DNA of 64,000 nt from Methylobacterium dankookense (GCF_902141855.1 NZ_CABFVH010000001.1:369757-433756), one strand, 5' to 3'. Shown: positions 1-8,955, numbered from the stretch's first letter. Numbers and translations are program-made. The notes: generated by a model not told the origin, from the sequence alone.

Positions 1-499
1 TGCCCAGCCGCGTGAACCAGTAGGCATCGTTCCGGAGCATCGTGCGGTAGGCCGAGCCATCGAAGGTCAGTGAGATGCCCTTCACCCAGTCGAGGAAGCG
101 CGAGAACTCGTCGCGCGTCAGGTCGCGGCCCTCGTAGGAGCGCAGTTCCAGCCAAGCGCCGTTGATGGCGTCCCACATCTCCGTGGTCAGCGCCGTGCGC
201 ACGGCGCGGGCGTTCTCGCGCGCCGTCTCGATGCAGGTGCGGATCGAGGACGGGTTGTTGGGGCTGAAGGCGAGGAAGTCGCAGACCGTGTGGCTGTTGA
301 CCCCGTCGTAATGGGTCTTGAACGCCTCCGGGTCGCCGGCGGAGGCGAGCGCGGAGGCCCATTCGTTGGTCTCGCCGCCGCCGTAGCTCGTCGGCAGCGA
401 GGCGAGGCGGTGCGCGGCGTCGAGGATGCGCGCCACGAACTCGGCGCGCTCGACGTAGCGCGAGAGCCAGTAGAGGTTGTCGGCGGTCCTGGACAGCAT
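1..499 (-). CDS. alpha-E domain protein, cut by the window edge
   Basis: The reading frame starts at an ATG and runs off the left edge, so only the first ~166 residues are visible. The N-terminus (MLSRTADNLYWLSRYVERAE) is the signature opening of the alpha-E (DUF403) family. These helical proteins are of uncertain biochemical role and are normally encoded beside a circularly permuted ATP-grasp protein, as here, where the ATP-grasp gene lies just upstream on the same strand with a 73-base gap. The family pair is often linked to peptide-like ligation or transglutaminase loci; that role is inference. The stop codon and C-terminus lie outside the window. Confidence 0.88.
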   Translation of the reverse strand, partial: MLSRTADNLYWLSRYVERAEFVARILDAAHRLASLPTSYGGGETNEWASALASAGDPEAFKTHYDGVNSHTVCDFLAFSPNNPSSIRTCIETARENARAVRTALTTEMWDAINGAWLELRSYEGRDLTRDEFSRFLDWVKGISLTFDGSAYRTMLRNDAYWFTRLG

Positions 500-572
500 G
501 GGTACTTCGCTGGGTTGATCCCGGGCCGGGCCGGGACCGCGTTGAAGGATGGGGCTCGGGTCGCGCGGCGCG

Positions 573-2012
573 TCAGGCGTCGAGCACCCAGGTGTCCTTG
601 GTGCCGCCGCCCTGGCTGGAATTCACCACGAGCGAGCCCTCCTTCAGGGCGACGCGGGTGAGGCCGCCCGGCACGATGCGGATCTCGTCCGCGCCGCAGA
701 GCACGAAGGGCCGCAGATCGACGTGGCGGGGCGCGACCCCCGAAGCGACGAAGGTCGGGCAGGTCGAGAGCGACAGAGTCGGCTGGGCGATGAAGCCGTC
801 GGGCGCGTGGCGCAGGCGCCGCCCGAACTCGTCGATCTCGCGCTTGGTGGCGTGCGGCCCCACCAGCATGCCGTAGCCGCCCGAGCCGTTGACCTCCTTC
901 ACGACGAGGTCCTTCAGGTTGTCCATCACGTAGGCGAAGGCGTCCTTCTCGCGGCAGCGCCAGGTCGGCACGTTGTGCAGGATCGGCTCCTCGCCGGTGA
1001 AGAACTTCACGATCTCCGGCATGTAGCTGTAGACCGCCTTGTCGTCGGCGACGCCGGTGCCGACGGCGTTTGCGAGCGTCACGGTCCCGCGCTCGTAGGC
1101 GTTCATGATGCCGGGCACGCCGAGCACCGAATCCGGCCGGAAGACCAGCGGGTCGAGGAAGTCGTCGTCGAGGCGGCGATAGATCACGTCGACCCGGCGC
1201 GGCCCCTCGGTGGTGCGCATGTAGACGACGTCGTCCTTGGTGAAGAGGTCGGACGCCTCCACCAGCTCGACGCCGAGCTTGTCCGCGAGGAAGGAGTGCT
1301 CGTAGAAGGCCGAGTTGTAGCGGCCCGGGGTCAGCAGCACGACGGTGGGGTCGCGCGTCGCGGTCGTCGGAGCGAGGCTGCGCAGGGTCGCGAGCAGCGC
1401 GTCCGGATAGTTCTCCACCGGAGCCACGCGGTGGCGCGAGAACAGGTCCGGGAAGAGACGCAGCATCACCTCCCGGTTCTCCAGCATGTAGGACACGCCG
1501 GACGGGATGCGCGCGTTGTCCTCCAGCACGAAGAAGTCGCTCTCGCCGGTACGGACGATGTCGATCCCGGCGATGTGGACGTAGAGGTCGTGCGGCACGC
1601 GGAAGCCCCGCATCTCCATGCGGTAATGCGCGTTCCGGTAGACGAGGTCGGCGGGGATGATGCCGGCCTTGATGCATTCCTGCGGGCCGTACACGTCCTT
1701 GAGAAAGGCGTTGATCGCGGTGACGCGCTGCTTCAGCCCGCGCTCCAGGAAGCTCCATTCCGGCTTGGTGAGCACCCGCGGGATGATGTCGAAGGGAATC
1801 AGCCGCTCGGTCGATTCGTTGTCGCCGTAGACCGCGAAGGTGATGCCGATGCGCCGGAACAGCAGTTCCGCCTGGCTGCGCCGGGTGTTGAAGTGCTCGG
1901 ACGGCGTCGCGTCCAGCCAGGCCCTGAGCTGGCCGTAGGCCTCCCGGACCTCGGCGGCGCTCACCGCCGGGCCGTCCAGCCCGGTCATCTCATCGAACGC
2001 CACGACCGCCAT
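573..2012 (-). CDS. circularly permuted ATP-grasp protein
   Basis: This 479-residue protein is close to the usual length for the circularly permuted type 2 ATP-grasp family (DUF404/DUF407). Recognisable blocks include the N-terminal region with IPFDIIPR, the central LEDNARIPSGVSYMLENR, the VVLLTPG segment and the C-terminal VNSSQGGG near the end. ATP-grasp enzymes activate carboxylates with ATP and ligate them to amines; the substrate of this family is not established. A GGAGG ribosome-binding site lies ahead of the ATG. It is co-directional with and directly precedes the alpha-E gene, the family's standard partner, so the two are probably one operon. Confidence 0.92.
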   Translation of the reverse strand: MAVVAFDEMTGLDGPAVSAAEVREAYGQLRAWLDATPSEHFNTRRSQAELLFRRIGITFAVYGDNESTERLIPFDIIPRVLTKPEWSFLERGLKQRVTAINAFLKDVYGPQECIKAGIIPADLVYRNAHYRMEMRGFRVPHDLYVHIAGIDIVRTGESDFFVLEDNARIPSGVSYMLENREVMLRLFPDLFSRHRVAPVENYPDALLATLRSLAPTTATRDPTVVLLTPGRYNSAFYEHSFLADKLGVELVEASDLFTKDDVVYMRTTEGPRRVDVIYRRLDDDFLDPLVFRPDSVLGVPGIMNAYERGTVTLANAVGTGVADDKAVYSYMPEIVKFFTGEEPILHNVPTWRCREKDAFAYVMDNLKDLVVKEVNGSGGYGMLVGPHATKREIDEFGRRLRHAPDGFIAQPTLSLSTCPTFVASGVAPRHVDLRPFVLCGADEIRIVPGGLTRVALKEGSLVVNSSQGGGTKDTWVLDA

Positions 2013-2104
2013 TCAGGTGCCTCCCAGATACCCCACGCTAGAGGCAAGAGGCGCGCCATGCCAAGCCGGCGCGGGCTCCAGCCCCGGGCGGGCCCGAGAC
2101 AGCC

Positions 2105-2839
2105 TCAGATCAGTTTCAGGCCTTTGAGGCTGGCATGTCCCCCCCGGCCGAGGATGATGTGGTCGTGGACGACGATTCCAAGGGGTTCGAGCACCGAGAT
2201 CACGTCGCGCGTCATGCGCACATCGGCCGCCGAGGGGGCCGGGTCGCCCGAGGGATGGTTGTGGGCGAGGATGATCGCGGTGGCCGAGAGCTCCAACGCC
2301 CGGCGCGCCACCTCGCGGGGATAGACCGGCGTGTGGTCCACGGTGCCGCGGCCCTGCACCTCGTCGGCGATCAGGTGGTTGCGCTTGTCGAGGAAGAGGA
2401 TGCGGAACTCCTCGCGCGTGCAGAAGGCCATGGTGGCGCGGCAATAGTCGAGCACGGCCGACCATGAGGACAGGAGCGGGCGCTCCAGGATGGCGCCGCG
2501 CGCGAGCCGCCGGCCGGCCGCCTCGATCAGCTTGAGGTCGGCGATCACGCCCGCGCTCACGCCCTCGACCTCGGAGAGGCGGGCGGGCTCGGCGGCGAGC
2601 ACCTCGGCGAAGCTGCCGAAGCGGCTCACCAGCGCCTTGGCGAGCGGCTTCACGTCCCGCCGCGGGATCGCCCGGAAGAGCACGAGCTCCAGAAGCTCGT
2701 AATCGGCGAGCGCGTCGGCGCCGGCTTGCGCGAACCGGGCGCGCAGGCGCTCGCGGTGGCCGTGATAATGCGGCTCGGGGGGCTCCTGCGCGGCTTCCGC
2801 GAGCCCAGGCTCCACGGCGTCGCGCGGCCGGCGGCCCAT
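2105..2839 (-). CDS. radC: RadC family JAB-domain protein
   Basis: The 244-residue product has an N-terminal helix-hairpin-helix-like region (about residues 30-110) and a C-terminal JAB/MPN metalloprotease-like domain. The JAMM zinc motif [14 protein letters not shown] (H-x-H-x7-S-x2-D) is intact. The name RadC is historical: a DNA-repair role has not held up well, and the family's activity is uncertain. The start codon lies one base after the stop of the methionine aminopeptidase gene upstream, so the two are almost certainly co-transcribed and translationally coupled. Confidence 0.93.
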   Translation of the reverse strand: MGRRPRDAVEPGLAEAAQEPPEPHYHGHRERLRARFAQAGADALADYELLELVLFRAIPRRDVKPLAKALVSRFGSFAEVLAAEPARLSEVEGVSAGVIADLKLIEAAGRRLARGAILERPLLSSWSAVLDYCRATMAFCTREEFRILFLDKRNHLIADEVQGRGTVDHTPVYPREVARRALELSATAIILAHNHPSGDPAPSAADVRMTRDVISVLEPLGIVVHDHIILGRGGHASLKGLKLI

Positions 2840-2840
2840 G

Positions 2841-3674
2841 TTAGGCGCCGGCGGGATTGACGGGCTGGTGCAGGCCTTTGGGTGAGACCGTGAAGATCTC
2901 GACGCCGGTCTCGGTCACGGCCACCGTGTGCTCGAACTGGGCCGAGAGCGAGCGGTCGCGGGTCACCGCGGTCCATCCATCGGAGAGCACCTTCACCGCG
3001 GGCCGGCCGAGATTGATCATCGGCTCGATGGTGAAGAACTGCCCCGGCTTCAGGGGCACGTCGTAGCTCGCCTCGACGTAGTGCAGGATGGTCGGCGCGT
3101 CGTGGTAGGTGCGGCCGAGCCCGTGGCCGCAGAAGTCGCGCACCACGGAGCAGCGCTCGGCCTCCGCGAAGGCCTGAATCGCCCGGCCGATATCGTTGGT
3201 CGAGCCGCCCGGCTTCACCGCGGCCACGCCCCGCATCAGGGCCTCGTAGGTGATCTCGCAGAGGCGCGCCGCTTTCCGCGGCACCTCGCCGACGAAGGCC
3301 ATGCGGCTCGAATCGCCGTGCCACCCGTCGAGGATCAGGCAGATGTCGAGGTTGACGATGTCGCCCTCGCGCAGCGGCTTGTCGTTCGGGATGCCGTGGC
3401 AGACCACGTGGTTGATCGAAGTGCAGATCGACTTCGGATAGCCCCGGTAGAGCAGCGAGGCCGGGTAGGCGCCGTGGTCCATCGCGAACTCGTAGGCGAG
3501 CCGGTCGAGCGCCTCGGTGGTCACGCCGGGCTGCGTCGCCTCCATCAGGAGGTCGAGCGCCTCGGCGGTGAGCCGCCCGGCCCTGCGCATGCCGTCGAAC
3601 CCCTCAGGGCCGTGGATCGGCGGTTCCGGCGCGCGGCGCGCACCCTGCGCGCTGGCTTCATCGTGCTGAGTCAT
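2841..3674 (-). CDS. map: type I methionine aminopeptidase
   Basis: Removes the initiator methionine from nascent proteins in the cytosol. All five metal ligands of the pita-bread fold are visible: Asp about 110 and 121 (NLDICL, HGDSS), His 184 ([10 protein letters not shown]), Glu 217 (FTIEPMIN) and Glu 248 (QFEHT). The product is 277 residues from the ATG chosen here. The frame is open further upstream, but the extra 30 residues are low-complexity and unlike the family, so the internal MTQHDE start is preferred. The gene is followed after one base by radC. Confidence 0.95.
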   Translation of the reverse strand: MTQHDEASAQGARRAPEPPIHGPEGFDGMRRAGRLTAEALDLLMEATQPGVTTEALDRLAYEFAMDHGAYPASLLYRGYPKSICTSINHVVCHGIPNDKPLREGDIVNLDICLILDGWHGDSSRMAFVGEVPRKAARLCEITYEALMRGVAAVKPGGSTNDIGRAIQAFAEAERCSVVRDFCGHGLGRTYHDAPTILHYVEASYDVPLKPGQFFTIEPMINLGRPAVKVLSDGWTAVTRDRSLSAQFEHTVAVTETGVEIFTVSPKGLHQPVNPAGA

Positions 3675-3868
3675 GAAGAGCTGATCTGAAAGGCGTCCGC
3701 CGCCTATGTACGGCGCGGGAACCGGCGCGCCAAGCGCGCATCGAGCGCGCAGCCCTCGTCCCACAGCGACGAGGCTTGCGCCGGGCGCGAGGCTGGCGGC
3801 ATAAGCGGCACACGATCGGGATCGGGGCGCGCGACAGGCGCCGCCCCCGCGAGGAGCAGGGCGCCAGG

Positions 3869-4126
3869 ATGGCTGACAAGGCGGTTCCGCACTTCCACAA
3901 CGACCTGGGCGTGCCAGTCATCCATGTCGGCGCGCGGGAATTCATGTGCATCGGGGCGAAACCCCCGTTCGACCACCCGCACGTCTTCCTCGACATGGGC
4001 GCCGACAACGAGATCATCTGCCAGTACTGTTCGACGCTCTACCGCTACCGCCCCGGGCTGAAGGCGACGGAATCCGATCCGGCCGCCTGCCTGTGGGAGG
4101 ACAGCGCCCGGGCGGCGGCGGAGTAG
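3869..4126 (+). CDS. CHCC-type zinc-finger protein (NDUFS6-like)
   Basis: An 85-residue protein of the zf-CHCC family. The putative zinc ligands are the cysteine in REFMCIGAKPPFDHPHVF, a following histidine, and the paired cysteines of IICQYCSTLYRY. The mitochondrial relative NDUFS6 is an accessory subunit of respiratory complex I, and alphaproteobacterial homologues are associated with complex I assembly; the role here is inferred from family. The start was set at the ATG preceded by a GAGGAGCAGG ribosome-binding site; longer in-frame extensions lack support. It is divergent from map and followed closely by a monooxygenase gene. Confidence 0.9.
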   Translation: MADKAVPHFHNDLGVPVIHVGAREFMCIGAKPPFDHPHVFLDMGADNEIICQYCSTLYRYRPGLKATESDPAACLWEDSARAAAE

Positions 4127-4145
4127 GGCGGGGCCGCGCCCCGCA

Positions 4146-5327
4146 GTGGCCGCCCTCGACATCGCCATCGTCGGCGCCGGGATCGGCGGCCTAACGGCGG
4201 CTCTCGCCCTGCACGATGCCGGGCACGTGGTCCGCGTGATCGAGCGCCGCACCGCGTTCAGCGAGGTCGGCGCCGGCCTCCAGCTCTCGCCGAACGCCAG
4301 CCGGGTGCTTGGTACGCTTGGCCTCTCGGCGGCCCTGCGCCGCGCCGCGACCGAGCCGCCGGGCGTCTGCGTGCGCGACCTGCGCGCGGGCCGCGAGATC
4401 GGTGCCGTGGCGCTCGGACAGGCGGCGCGCGCCCGCTACGGCGCGCCCTACTACGTCATCCACCGGGCCGACCTGCAGACCCTGCTCCTCGACGCGGTGC
4501 GGGCGCGGCCGAACATCCGCCTCATGGTCGGCCGCGACGTCACGGGCCTCGCCGAGACCGCGGATGGCGTGCGCCTGACCTGCGCGGGCGAGGCGCGCGA
4601 CGAGACGGTCGACGCCGATCTCGCCATCGGCGCGGACGGCCTGCGCTCGCGCCTGCGCGGCCATCTCGACGGCGCCACGCTGCGCCAGGGCCGGATGGCG
4701 GCTTGGCGGGCAATCGTGCCGCGCGACGGGCTGCCGGAAGTGATCGCGGGCGAGCGCACCGGCCTCTGGCTCGGCCCGGGCCGGCACGTGGTGCACTACC
4801 CGATCCGCGGAGGCCGCGACCTCAACGTGGTGGCGATCGTCCCCGAGCGTCAGGGCGACGAGGATTGGGGCCGACTCGGCGAGCCGGCGGTGCTGCGCGC
4901 CCATTTCCGCGATGCGGCGCCCGCCATGCGCACCCTGCTCGCGCTGCCCGATTCCTGGCTCGTCTGGTCGCTCGCCGAGCGGTCGGTGGCCAGCCCCATC
5001 GCCCGCGGTCGCGTGGCGCTGCTGGGCGATGCCGCCCATCCGGTTCTGCCCTTCCTCGCGCAGGGCGCCGCGCTGGCCATCGAAGATGCCGCGGTCCTCG
5101 CCCGCTGCCTCGCGGAGGCGCCCGTGCCGCAGGCCCTCGACCGTTACGCGGTGCTGCGGGCCGGCCGCGCGCGCCGGGTGCAGCGCGCGGCCCGCGCCAA
5201 CGGCCGCAGCTACCATGCCGGCGCGCTCACGGGCTTCGCCCGCGACCTCGTGATGCGCCGTCTCGGCCCGGACCGGATGCGCGACCGCTACGGCTGGCTC
5301 TACGGCTGGACCGACGAGGCGGCCTGA
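4146..5327 (+). CDS. FAD-dependent monooxygenase
   Basis: A 393-residue class A flavoprotein hydroxylase. The dinucleotide-binding motif VGAGIGGLTAALALHDAG sits near the N-terminus, and the second FAD motif GDAAHPVLPFLAQGA lies near residue 295. The layout matches the salicylate hydroxylase / 6-hydroxynicotinate monooxygenase group, which hydroxylates aromatic acids with NAD(P)H and oxygen. The substrate cannot be read from sequence. The only start that fits the family N-terminus is a GTG, 19 bases after the zinc-finger gene. No catabolic partners sit beside it. Confidence 0.88.
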   Translation: MAALDIAIVGAGIGGLTAALALHDAGHVVRVIERRTAFSEVGAGLQLSPNASRVLGTLGLSAALRRAATEPPGVCVRDLRAGREIGAVALGQAARARYGAPYYVIHRADLQTLLLDAVRARPNIRLMVGRDVTGLAETADGVRLTCAGEARDETVDADLAIGADGLRSRLRGHLDGATLRQGRMAAWRAIVPRDGLPEVIAGERTGLWLGPGRHVVHYPIRGGRDLNVVAIVPERQGDEDWGRLGEPAVLRAHFRDAAPAMRTLLALPDSWLVWSLAERSVASPIARGRVALLGDAAHPVLPFLAQGAALAIEDAAVLARCLAEAPVPQALDRYAVLRAGRARRVQRAARANGRSYHAGALTGFARDLVMRRLGPDRMRDRYGWLYGWTDEAA

Positions 5328-5373
5328 CCAGCCGCTTGATCTCGTGTGCCGGCCCCGCTACCGCTCGGGCCGC

Positions 5374-5460
<87 letters not shown>

Positions 5461-5619
5461 TCGTCTCCGGACCATCCGGCAGGCCGCCCTCGCGTTGCCG
5501 TCCCGCAACAGCCGGCCCGAAAGCGTGCGCGGTGCACATATGTGGCGCCCCCGGCCACACTGCCCGCACAATGACTTGGCACCCGTCGCCCGAGCCTTGT
5601 CACAGCACGGAGCCGAACA

Positions 5620-5898
5620 GTGAGTGAGCGTCATCGGTCATCCGAGAACGCGGCAATCGTCGCCTTTCCGACCCGGGTCTCAGCGGAGCCCGACGAGACC
5701 ATCGCTTCGGTCATCGAGGTGCTTCAAGATCAGCTCGCCCTGGCGCGCGAGGGCAAGCTGCGCTCGGTCGCGGTGGTCACCGTTTCCACCGACGGCGAGG
5801 CTGTCGGCACGCAGTGGTCGTGCAAGCACACCGACATCACCGGCCTGATCGGTAAGCTGACCGTCCTGACCCACGACCTGATGGCCTCGCGCAAGTAG
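5620..5898 (+). CDS. small conserved-looking hypothetical protein
   Basis: A 92-residue protein with no function I recognise. It starts at a GTG preceded by CGGAG, contains an ETIASVIEVLQDQLALAREG helix and a beta-rich middle (SVAVVTVSTDG), and ends with a second amphipathic helix. It has no signal peptide or membrane segment and is predicted cytosolic. Codon usage matches neighbouring genes. It stands alone between the tRNA and the convergent mgtE gene. Confidence 0.7.
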   Translation: MSERHRSSENAAIVAFPTRVSAEPDETIASVIEVLQDQLALAREGKLRSVAVVTVSTDGEAVGTQWSCKHTDITGLIGKLTVLTHDLMASRK

Positions 5899-6086
5899 CG
5901 CGGGCCCATCCCGGTACGTCCTTCCGCCGGCACGATCCCCGACCGACAGCTCTCCAGGCGGTGGGCAAGGACAATTGCCTTATCCTTCGGCAGCCGGCCC
6001 GCGAGGGAGCCGGGTCGGCAGCGGCGCATAGCGCGCCGCGGCGCCCATCTGCTCAGCCCCTCGACATTCTGCCGCCGAAACAGGCA

Positions 6087-6103
6087 GGCCCCACAGCGGG
6101 GCC
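6087..6103 (-). terminator. possible mgtE terminator hairpin
   Basis: GGCCCC and GGGGCC arms with a five-base loop lie 11 bases beyond the mgtE stop; the downstream sequence on the minus strand is only modestly T-rich (TGCCTGTTT). Confidence 0.35.
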
Positions 6104-6113
6104 GGCCCGCCCG

Positions 6114-7484
6114 CTAAAGCAGCGTGCCTCGCAGGATCAGCAGGGCGACCGAGAAGTAGATCACCAGACCGGTGACATCGACGAGCGTCGCCACGAAGGG
6201 GGCCGAGGCGGTCGCCGGATCGAAGCCGACGCGCTGGAGCAGGAAGGGCAGCATCGAGCCCGCGAGCGAGCCGAAGGTGACGATGCCGACGAGGGCCGCC
6301 CCGACAGTCGCCGCGACCAGCGGCCAGTGCGTGCCGTAATCGTAGAGCCCCGCCTCCTGCCAGATCGCGATGCGCGCCACCGCGATCAGCCCGAGGATCG
6401 AGCCGAGCACGATGCCGGTGGGCAGCTCGCGCAAAGCTACCTTCCACCAGTCGCGCAGGCGGATCTGCTGCAGCGCGAGCGCGCGGATCAGCAGCGAGGT
6501 CGCCTGGGAGCCGGAATTGCCCCCCGAACTCATGATGAGCGGGATGAACAGGGTCAGGACGATCGCCTTCTCCAACTCGCCCTCGAAGCCCTGCATGGCC
6601 GAGGCGGTCAGCATCTCGGAGAGGAACAGGGCGCAGAGCCAGCCCGCGCGCTTGCGGATCATCGTGAGGAAGCCGATGTCCATATAGGGCTCCGGCAGCG
6701 CCTCCATGCCGCCGAAGCGCTGCACGTCCTGCGTCTGCTTCTCCACCATCGCGTCGATCATGTCGTCGACGGTGACGATGCCGATCACGTGGCCGACCGC
6801 GTCGATGACGGGCAGCGCCAGCAGGTCGTATTTCGAGATGAGCCGCGCCGCCTCCTCGCGGCTCGCGGTGGGCGAGACGGCGAGCGGACGCCGCCCGGGC
6901 GCCACCGAGAGGACGTTGTCGTCCGAATTCCCCGAGATCAGCCGGCGCAGCGGCACCGCCTTGGTCAACGCCCGCGTGCGCGGATCGAGCACGAAGATCG
7001 CGTAGATGGTCTCGCGGGTCTTCTCCACCTGCCGGACGTGGTCGAGGGTCTGCGCCACGGTCCAGCTCGCCGGTACGGTGACGAACTCCGTGGTCATCAG
7101 CGAGCCCACCGTCTCCTCGCCGTATCCGATGAGGCGGTCGACGGCGCCGCGGGTCTCGGCGTCGAGGCGAGCGCGCAGGTCCGAGCGGCCCGGCTCCTCG
7201 ATCTCGCGGAAGATGTCGGTGACCCGGTCGGCCGACATGCCCGAGAGGTAGCCGGCGACGCGGTCGCGCGGCAGCATCTCGATGATGTCGGCGGCGCAGT
7301 CGAGCTCGGGCTGGTCGAGCACCTCGACCGCGCGGTCGTGCGGCAGGCCGAGCAGGATCGCGGCGGCGACCTCGGGGGCCTCCTCGTTGAGGGCTTCCAC
7401 GATGTCGGGCGCACGCTCGTCCGACAGGCGCGCGGCGAGCACGGAAGGGTCGACCCGGGTGTCGAAGGGGGCGCTCTCGTTCAT
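6114..7484 (-). CDS. mgtE: MgtE magnesium transporter
   Basis: A 456-residue inner-membrane Mg2+ channel. The order is an N-terminal superhelical MgtE_N domain (about 1-125), tandem CBS domains (about 130-255, including the VIDAVGHVIGIVTVDDMIDAM block), a linking helix, and five C-terminal membrane helices, with the SGGNSGSQATSLLIR segment in the MgtE pore region. In known homologues the CBS and N domains close the channel when cytosolic Mg2+ is high. It is single and is divergent from the pqqA pair. A second magnesium-associated gene, mgtC-like, occurs 9 kb downstream. Confidence 0.95.
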   Translation of the reverse strand: MNESAPFDTRVDPSVLAARLSDERAPDIVEALNEEAPEVAAAILLGLPHDRAVEVLDQPELDCAADIIEMLPRDRVAGYLSGMSADRVTDIFREIEEPGRSDLRARLDAETRGAVDRLIGYGEETVGSLMTTEFVTVPASWTVAQTLDHVRQVEKTRETIYAIFVLDPRTRALTKAVPLRRLISGNSDDNVLSVAPGRRPLAVSPTASREEAARLISKYDLLALPVIDAVGHVIGIVTVDDMIDAMVEKQTQDVQRFGGMEALPEPYMDIGFLTMIRKRAGWLCALFLSEMLTASAMQGFEGELEKAIVLTLFIPLIMSSGGNSGSQATSLLIRALALQQIRLRDWWKVALRELPTGIVLGSILGLIAVARIAIWQEAGLYDYGTHWPLVAATVGAALVGIVTFGSLAGSMLPFLLQRVGFDPATASAPFVATLVDVTGLVIYFSVALLILRGTLL

Positions 7485-7891
7485 CGGCCTCGCCTCGGCT
7501 TCGAGGCAACGGCTCCGCGCGTCCGGCCGAGCCCGGGCGCGCGGCGTCCCCGCGCGAGGATCTCAGGCGGGCGGGCGCGTCTCGGGTCTCGGCAGAATCG
7601 GTCGGTCGGGTCCGTCGCTCGGCATCGCTGGAATGGGTTCGGGAATCACCGGCCTCGGCCGGCGCCGGACCCGTTGCGCCTCGGCGCCGGAGCCGTCAAG
7701 CGGAAGCGCGCAGGACGAGCGTTGAAATCCGCGACCTCCGGCACCATATCGTTGATCTCGCAGGCGATTCGGCTCCGAAGCCCGCGTTGGGACGCATCCC
7801 CGGGCTTCTGTGAGAAATATAAGTCTAGGGCCCGCTTGTATTGCGCCCAACGCATCGCCTATCTTTTCCCTATCGACAGAGGAGAAACGCC
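7485..7891. other. 407-base region between mgtE and pqqA
   Basis: It holds the divergent promoters of mgtE (minus) and pqqA (plus). I see no convincing gene: the open frames are low-complexity Arg/Pro-rich shadows. A strong AGAGGAGAAACGCC ribosome-binding region sits immediately before the first pqqA. No riboswitch could be recognised by eye ahead of mgtE. Confidence 0.6.
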
Positions 7892-7981
7892 ATGACCTGG
7901 TCTGCCCCGATCGTTCAGGAAGTCTGCGTCGGCATGGAAGTCACCAGCTACGAGTCGGCTGAGATCGACACCTTCAACTGA
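7892..7981 (+). CDS. pqqA: PQQ precursor peptide PqqA, copy 1
   Basis: A 29-residue peptide opening MTWSAPIVQEV and containing EVTSYESAE. Glu16 and Tyr20 in the E-x3-Y core are the residues joined by PqqE to build the cofactor pyrroloquinoline quinone, used by methanol and other alcohol dehydrogenases. Length and sequence match the Methylobacterium PqqA type. A GGAGAAACGCC ribosome-binding site precedes the ATG. It differs from the second copy at residue 3 (Thr-Trp versus Lys-Trp context) and by a few silent changes. No pqqB, C, D or E lies nearby. It is too short for routine ORF callers. Confidence 0.95.
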   Translation: MTWSAPIVQEVCVGMEVTSYESAEIDTFN

Positions 7982-8045
7982 GCGGGTGCGGTCGCAAGGC
8001 CCTCTGAGCTTTCCTTCATCTTCACGTCAATTCAGGAGAAACGCC

Positions 8046-8135
8046 ATGAAGTGGTCCGCCCCGATCGTCCAGGAAGTCTGCGTCGGCATGGAAGTCACCA
8101 GCTACGAGTCGGCTGAGATCGACACCTTCAACTGA
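8046..8135 (+). CDS. pqqA: PQQ precursor peptide PqqA, copy 2
   Basis: A second 29-residue PqqA, MKWSAPIVQEV onward, with the same Glu16/Tyr20 core. It begins 154 bases after copy 1, and the repeat includes the GGAGAAACGCC leader, so the pair arose by tandem duplication of gene plus ribosome-binding site. MKW is the commoner N-terminus in the family. The gene is followed within 30 bases by a strong terminator, making a short transcript of precursor peptides only; the rest of PQQ synthesis must be encoded elsewhere. Confidence 0.95.
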   Translation: MKWSAPIVQEVCVGMEVTSYESAEIDTFN

Positions 8136-8163
8136 GCCGACAGTCGCTTCCGCGACCTGCCCT

Positions 8164-8197
8164 GGCGCCGCTTCGCAAGAGGCGGCGCCTTTGTTTT
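8164..8197 (+). terminator. Rho-independent terminator after pqqA
   Basis: An 8-bp perfect stem GGCGCCGC/GCGGCGCC with a ten-base loop is followed by TTTGTTTTG. It closes the pqqA transcript. Confidence 0.85.
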
Positions 8198-8220
8198 GTG
8201 TGCTTGTCCATCCGCCTCAA

Positions 8221-8264
8221 CGCGAGAGGGCCGGACCGCTCGGCAACGGTCCGGCCCTCTCGCG
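8221..8264. repeat. perfect 18-bp inverted repeat
   Basis: Two perfect 18-base arms beginning CGCGAGAGGG, separated by the eight-base loop CTCGGCAA, lie between the pqqA terminator and the end of the convergent marR gene. No T-run follows on either strand. It may act as a second, bidirectional stop or mRNA 3' stabiliser for marR. Confidence 0.7.
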
Positions 8265-8282
8265 TTCCGATTGGCGCCCGAC

Positions 8283-8795
8283 TCAGAGGCGGTAGCGGAT
8301 CTGGTCGGTCCAGAAACGCTCCAGGCGGCTCAGCGCCTGGTTGAGGCGGCCGAAATCGTCCTCCGAGATGCCGCCGATCGGGGCGATCGTGCGGGCATGC
8401 TTGTCGTAGAGGCCCTGGATGATGTGGTGCACCTCGCGGCCCTTGTCGGTGAGGCTGATCCGCACCGAGCGGCGGTCGGTCTTCGAGCGGGCGTGGTGGA
8501 GGTAGCCCGCCTCGACGAGCTTCTTGACGTTGTAGGAGACGTTCGATCCGAGATAGTAGCCCTTGGTGCGCAGCTCGCTCGCGGTCAGCTCCTTGTCGCC
8601 GATGTTGTAGAGCAGCAGCGCCTGGACGCTGTTGACGTCCTCGCGGCCTCGGCGCTCGAACTCGTCCTTGATCACGTCGAGAAGGCGGCGGTGCAGCCGC
8701 TCCACGAGGTGGAGCGCCTCGAGATAGGGGGTCGCGATCGGGGCGGCCTCGGGAGCGGTGCTGGCCTGTACGACCTTCGTGGCCTGGGACTTCAT
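8283..8795 (-). CDS. MarR family regulator (LdtR-like)
   Basis: A 170-residue winged-helix regulator. The core (DVNSVQALLLYNIGDKELTA, then GYYLGSNVSYNVKKLVEAGY recognition region, then SKTDRRSVRISLTDKG wing) resembles the alphaproteobacterial MarR group that includes LdtR, a regulator of an L,D-transpeptidase and stress tolerance; that identity is inference. The ATG chosen is preceded by GGCGAGG; an upstream in-frame GTG would add 11 residues. It is convergent with pqqA and probably autoregulated from its own upstream region. Confidence 0.88.
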   Translation of the reverse strand: MKSQATKVVQASTAPEAAPIATPYLEALHLVERLHRRLLDVIKDEFERRGREDVNSVQALLLYNIGDKELTASELRTKGYYLGSNVSYNVKKLVEAGYLHHARSKTDRRSVRISLTDKGREVHHIIQGLYDKHARTIAPIGGISEDDFGRLNQALSRLERFWTDQIRYRL

Positions 8796-8905
8796 CGTGT
8801 GCCTCGCCTGATTCTTCGTGTCGGTCACCGTTGTCGGCGCCGCTTATGAGGCCAAGCTACGGGGCGGGAATGAAAAGCGTTTTAAGCGACAGGATGAATT
8901 CGCGA

Positions 8906-8923
8906 TTTACCTCTGTCGGTAAA
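8906..8923. promoter_or_regulatory. possible operator upstream of the MarR gene
   Basis: TTTACC and GGTAAA arms with a six-base spacer sit about 110 bases ahead of the marR start, in an A+T-richer stretch. MarR proteins bind short palindromes near their own promoters, but nothing ties this site to this regulator. Confidence 0.25.
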
Positions 8924-8955
8924 TGCAAACTGAAGCGAAGACGACAACCTTCTGT

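Noticed and set aside
7563..7850. 95-codon minus-strand frame in the mgtE-pqqA gap
   Set aside because: The translation is Arg/Pro-rich with no ribosome-binding site or family features and lies in the promoter region of pqqA.
7892..8135. The pqqA tandem repeat as a short CRISPR-like or satellite repeat
   Set aside because: The repeated unit is an intact peptide gene with its ribosome-binding site, present only twice; no CRISPR array or cas gene occurs in the window.
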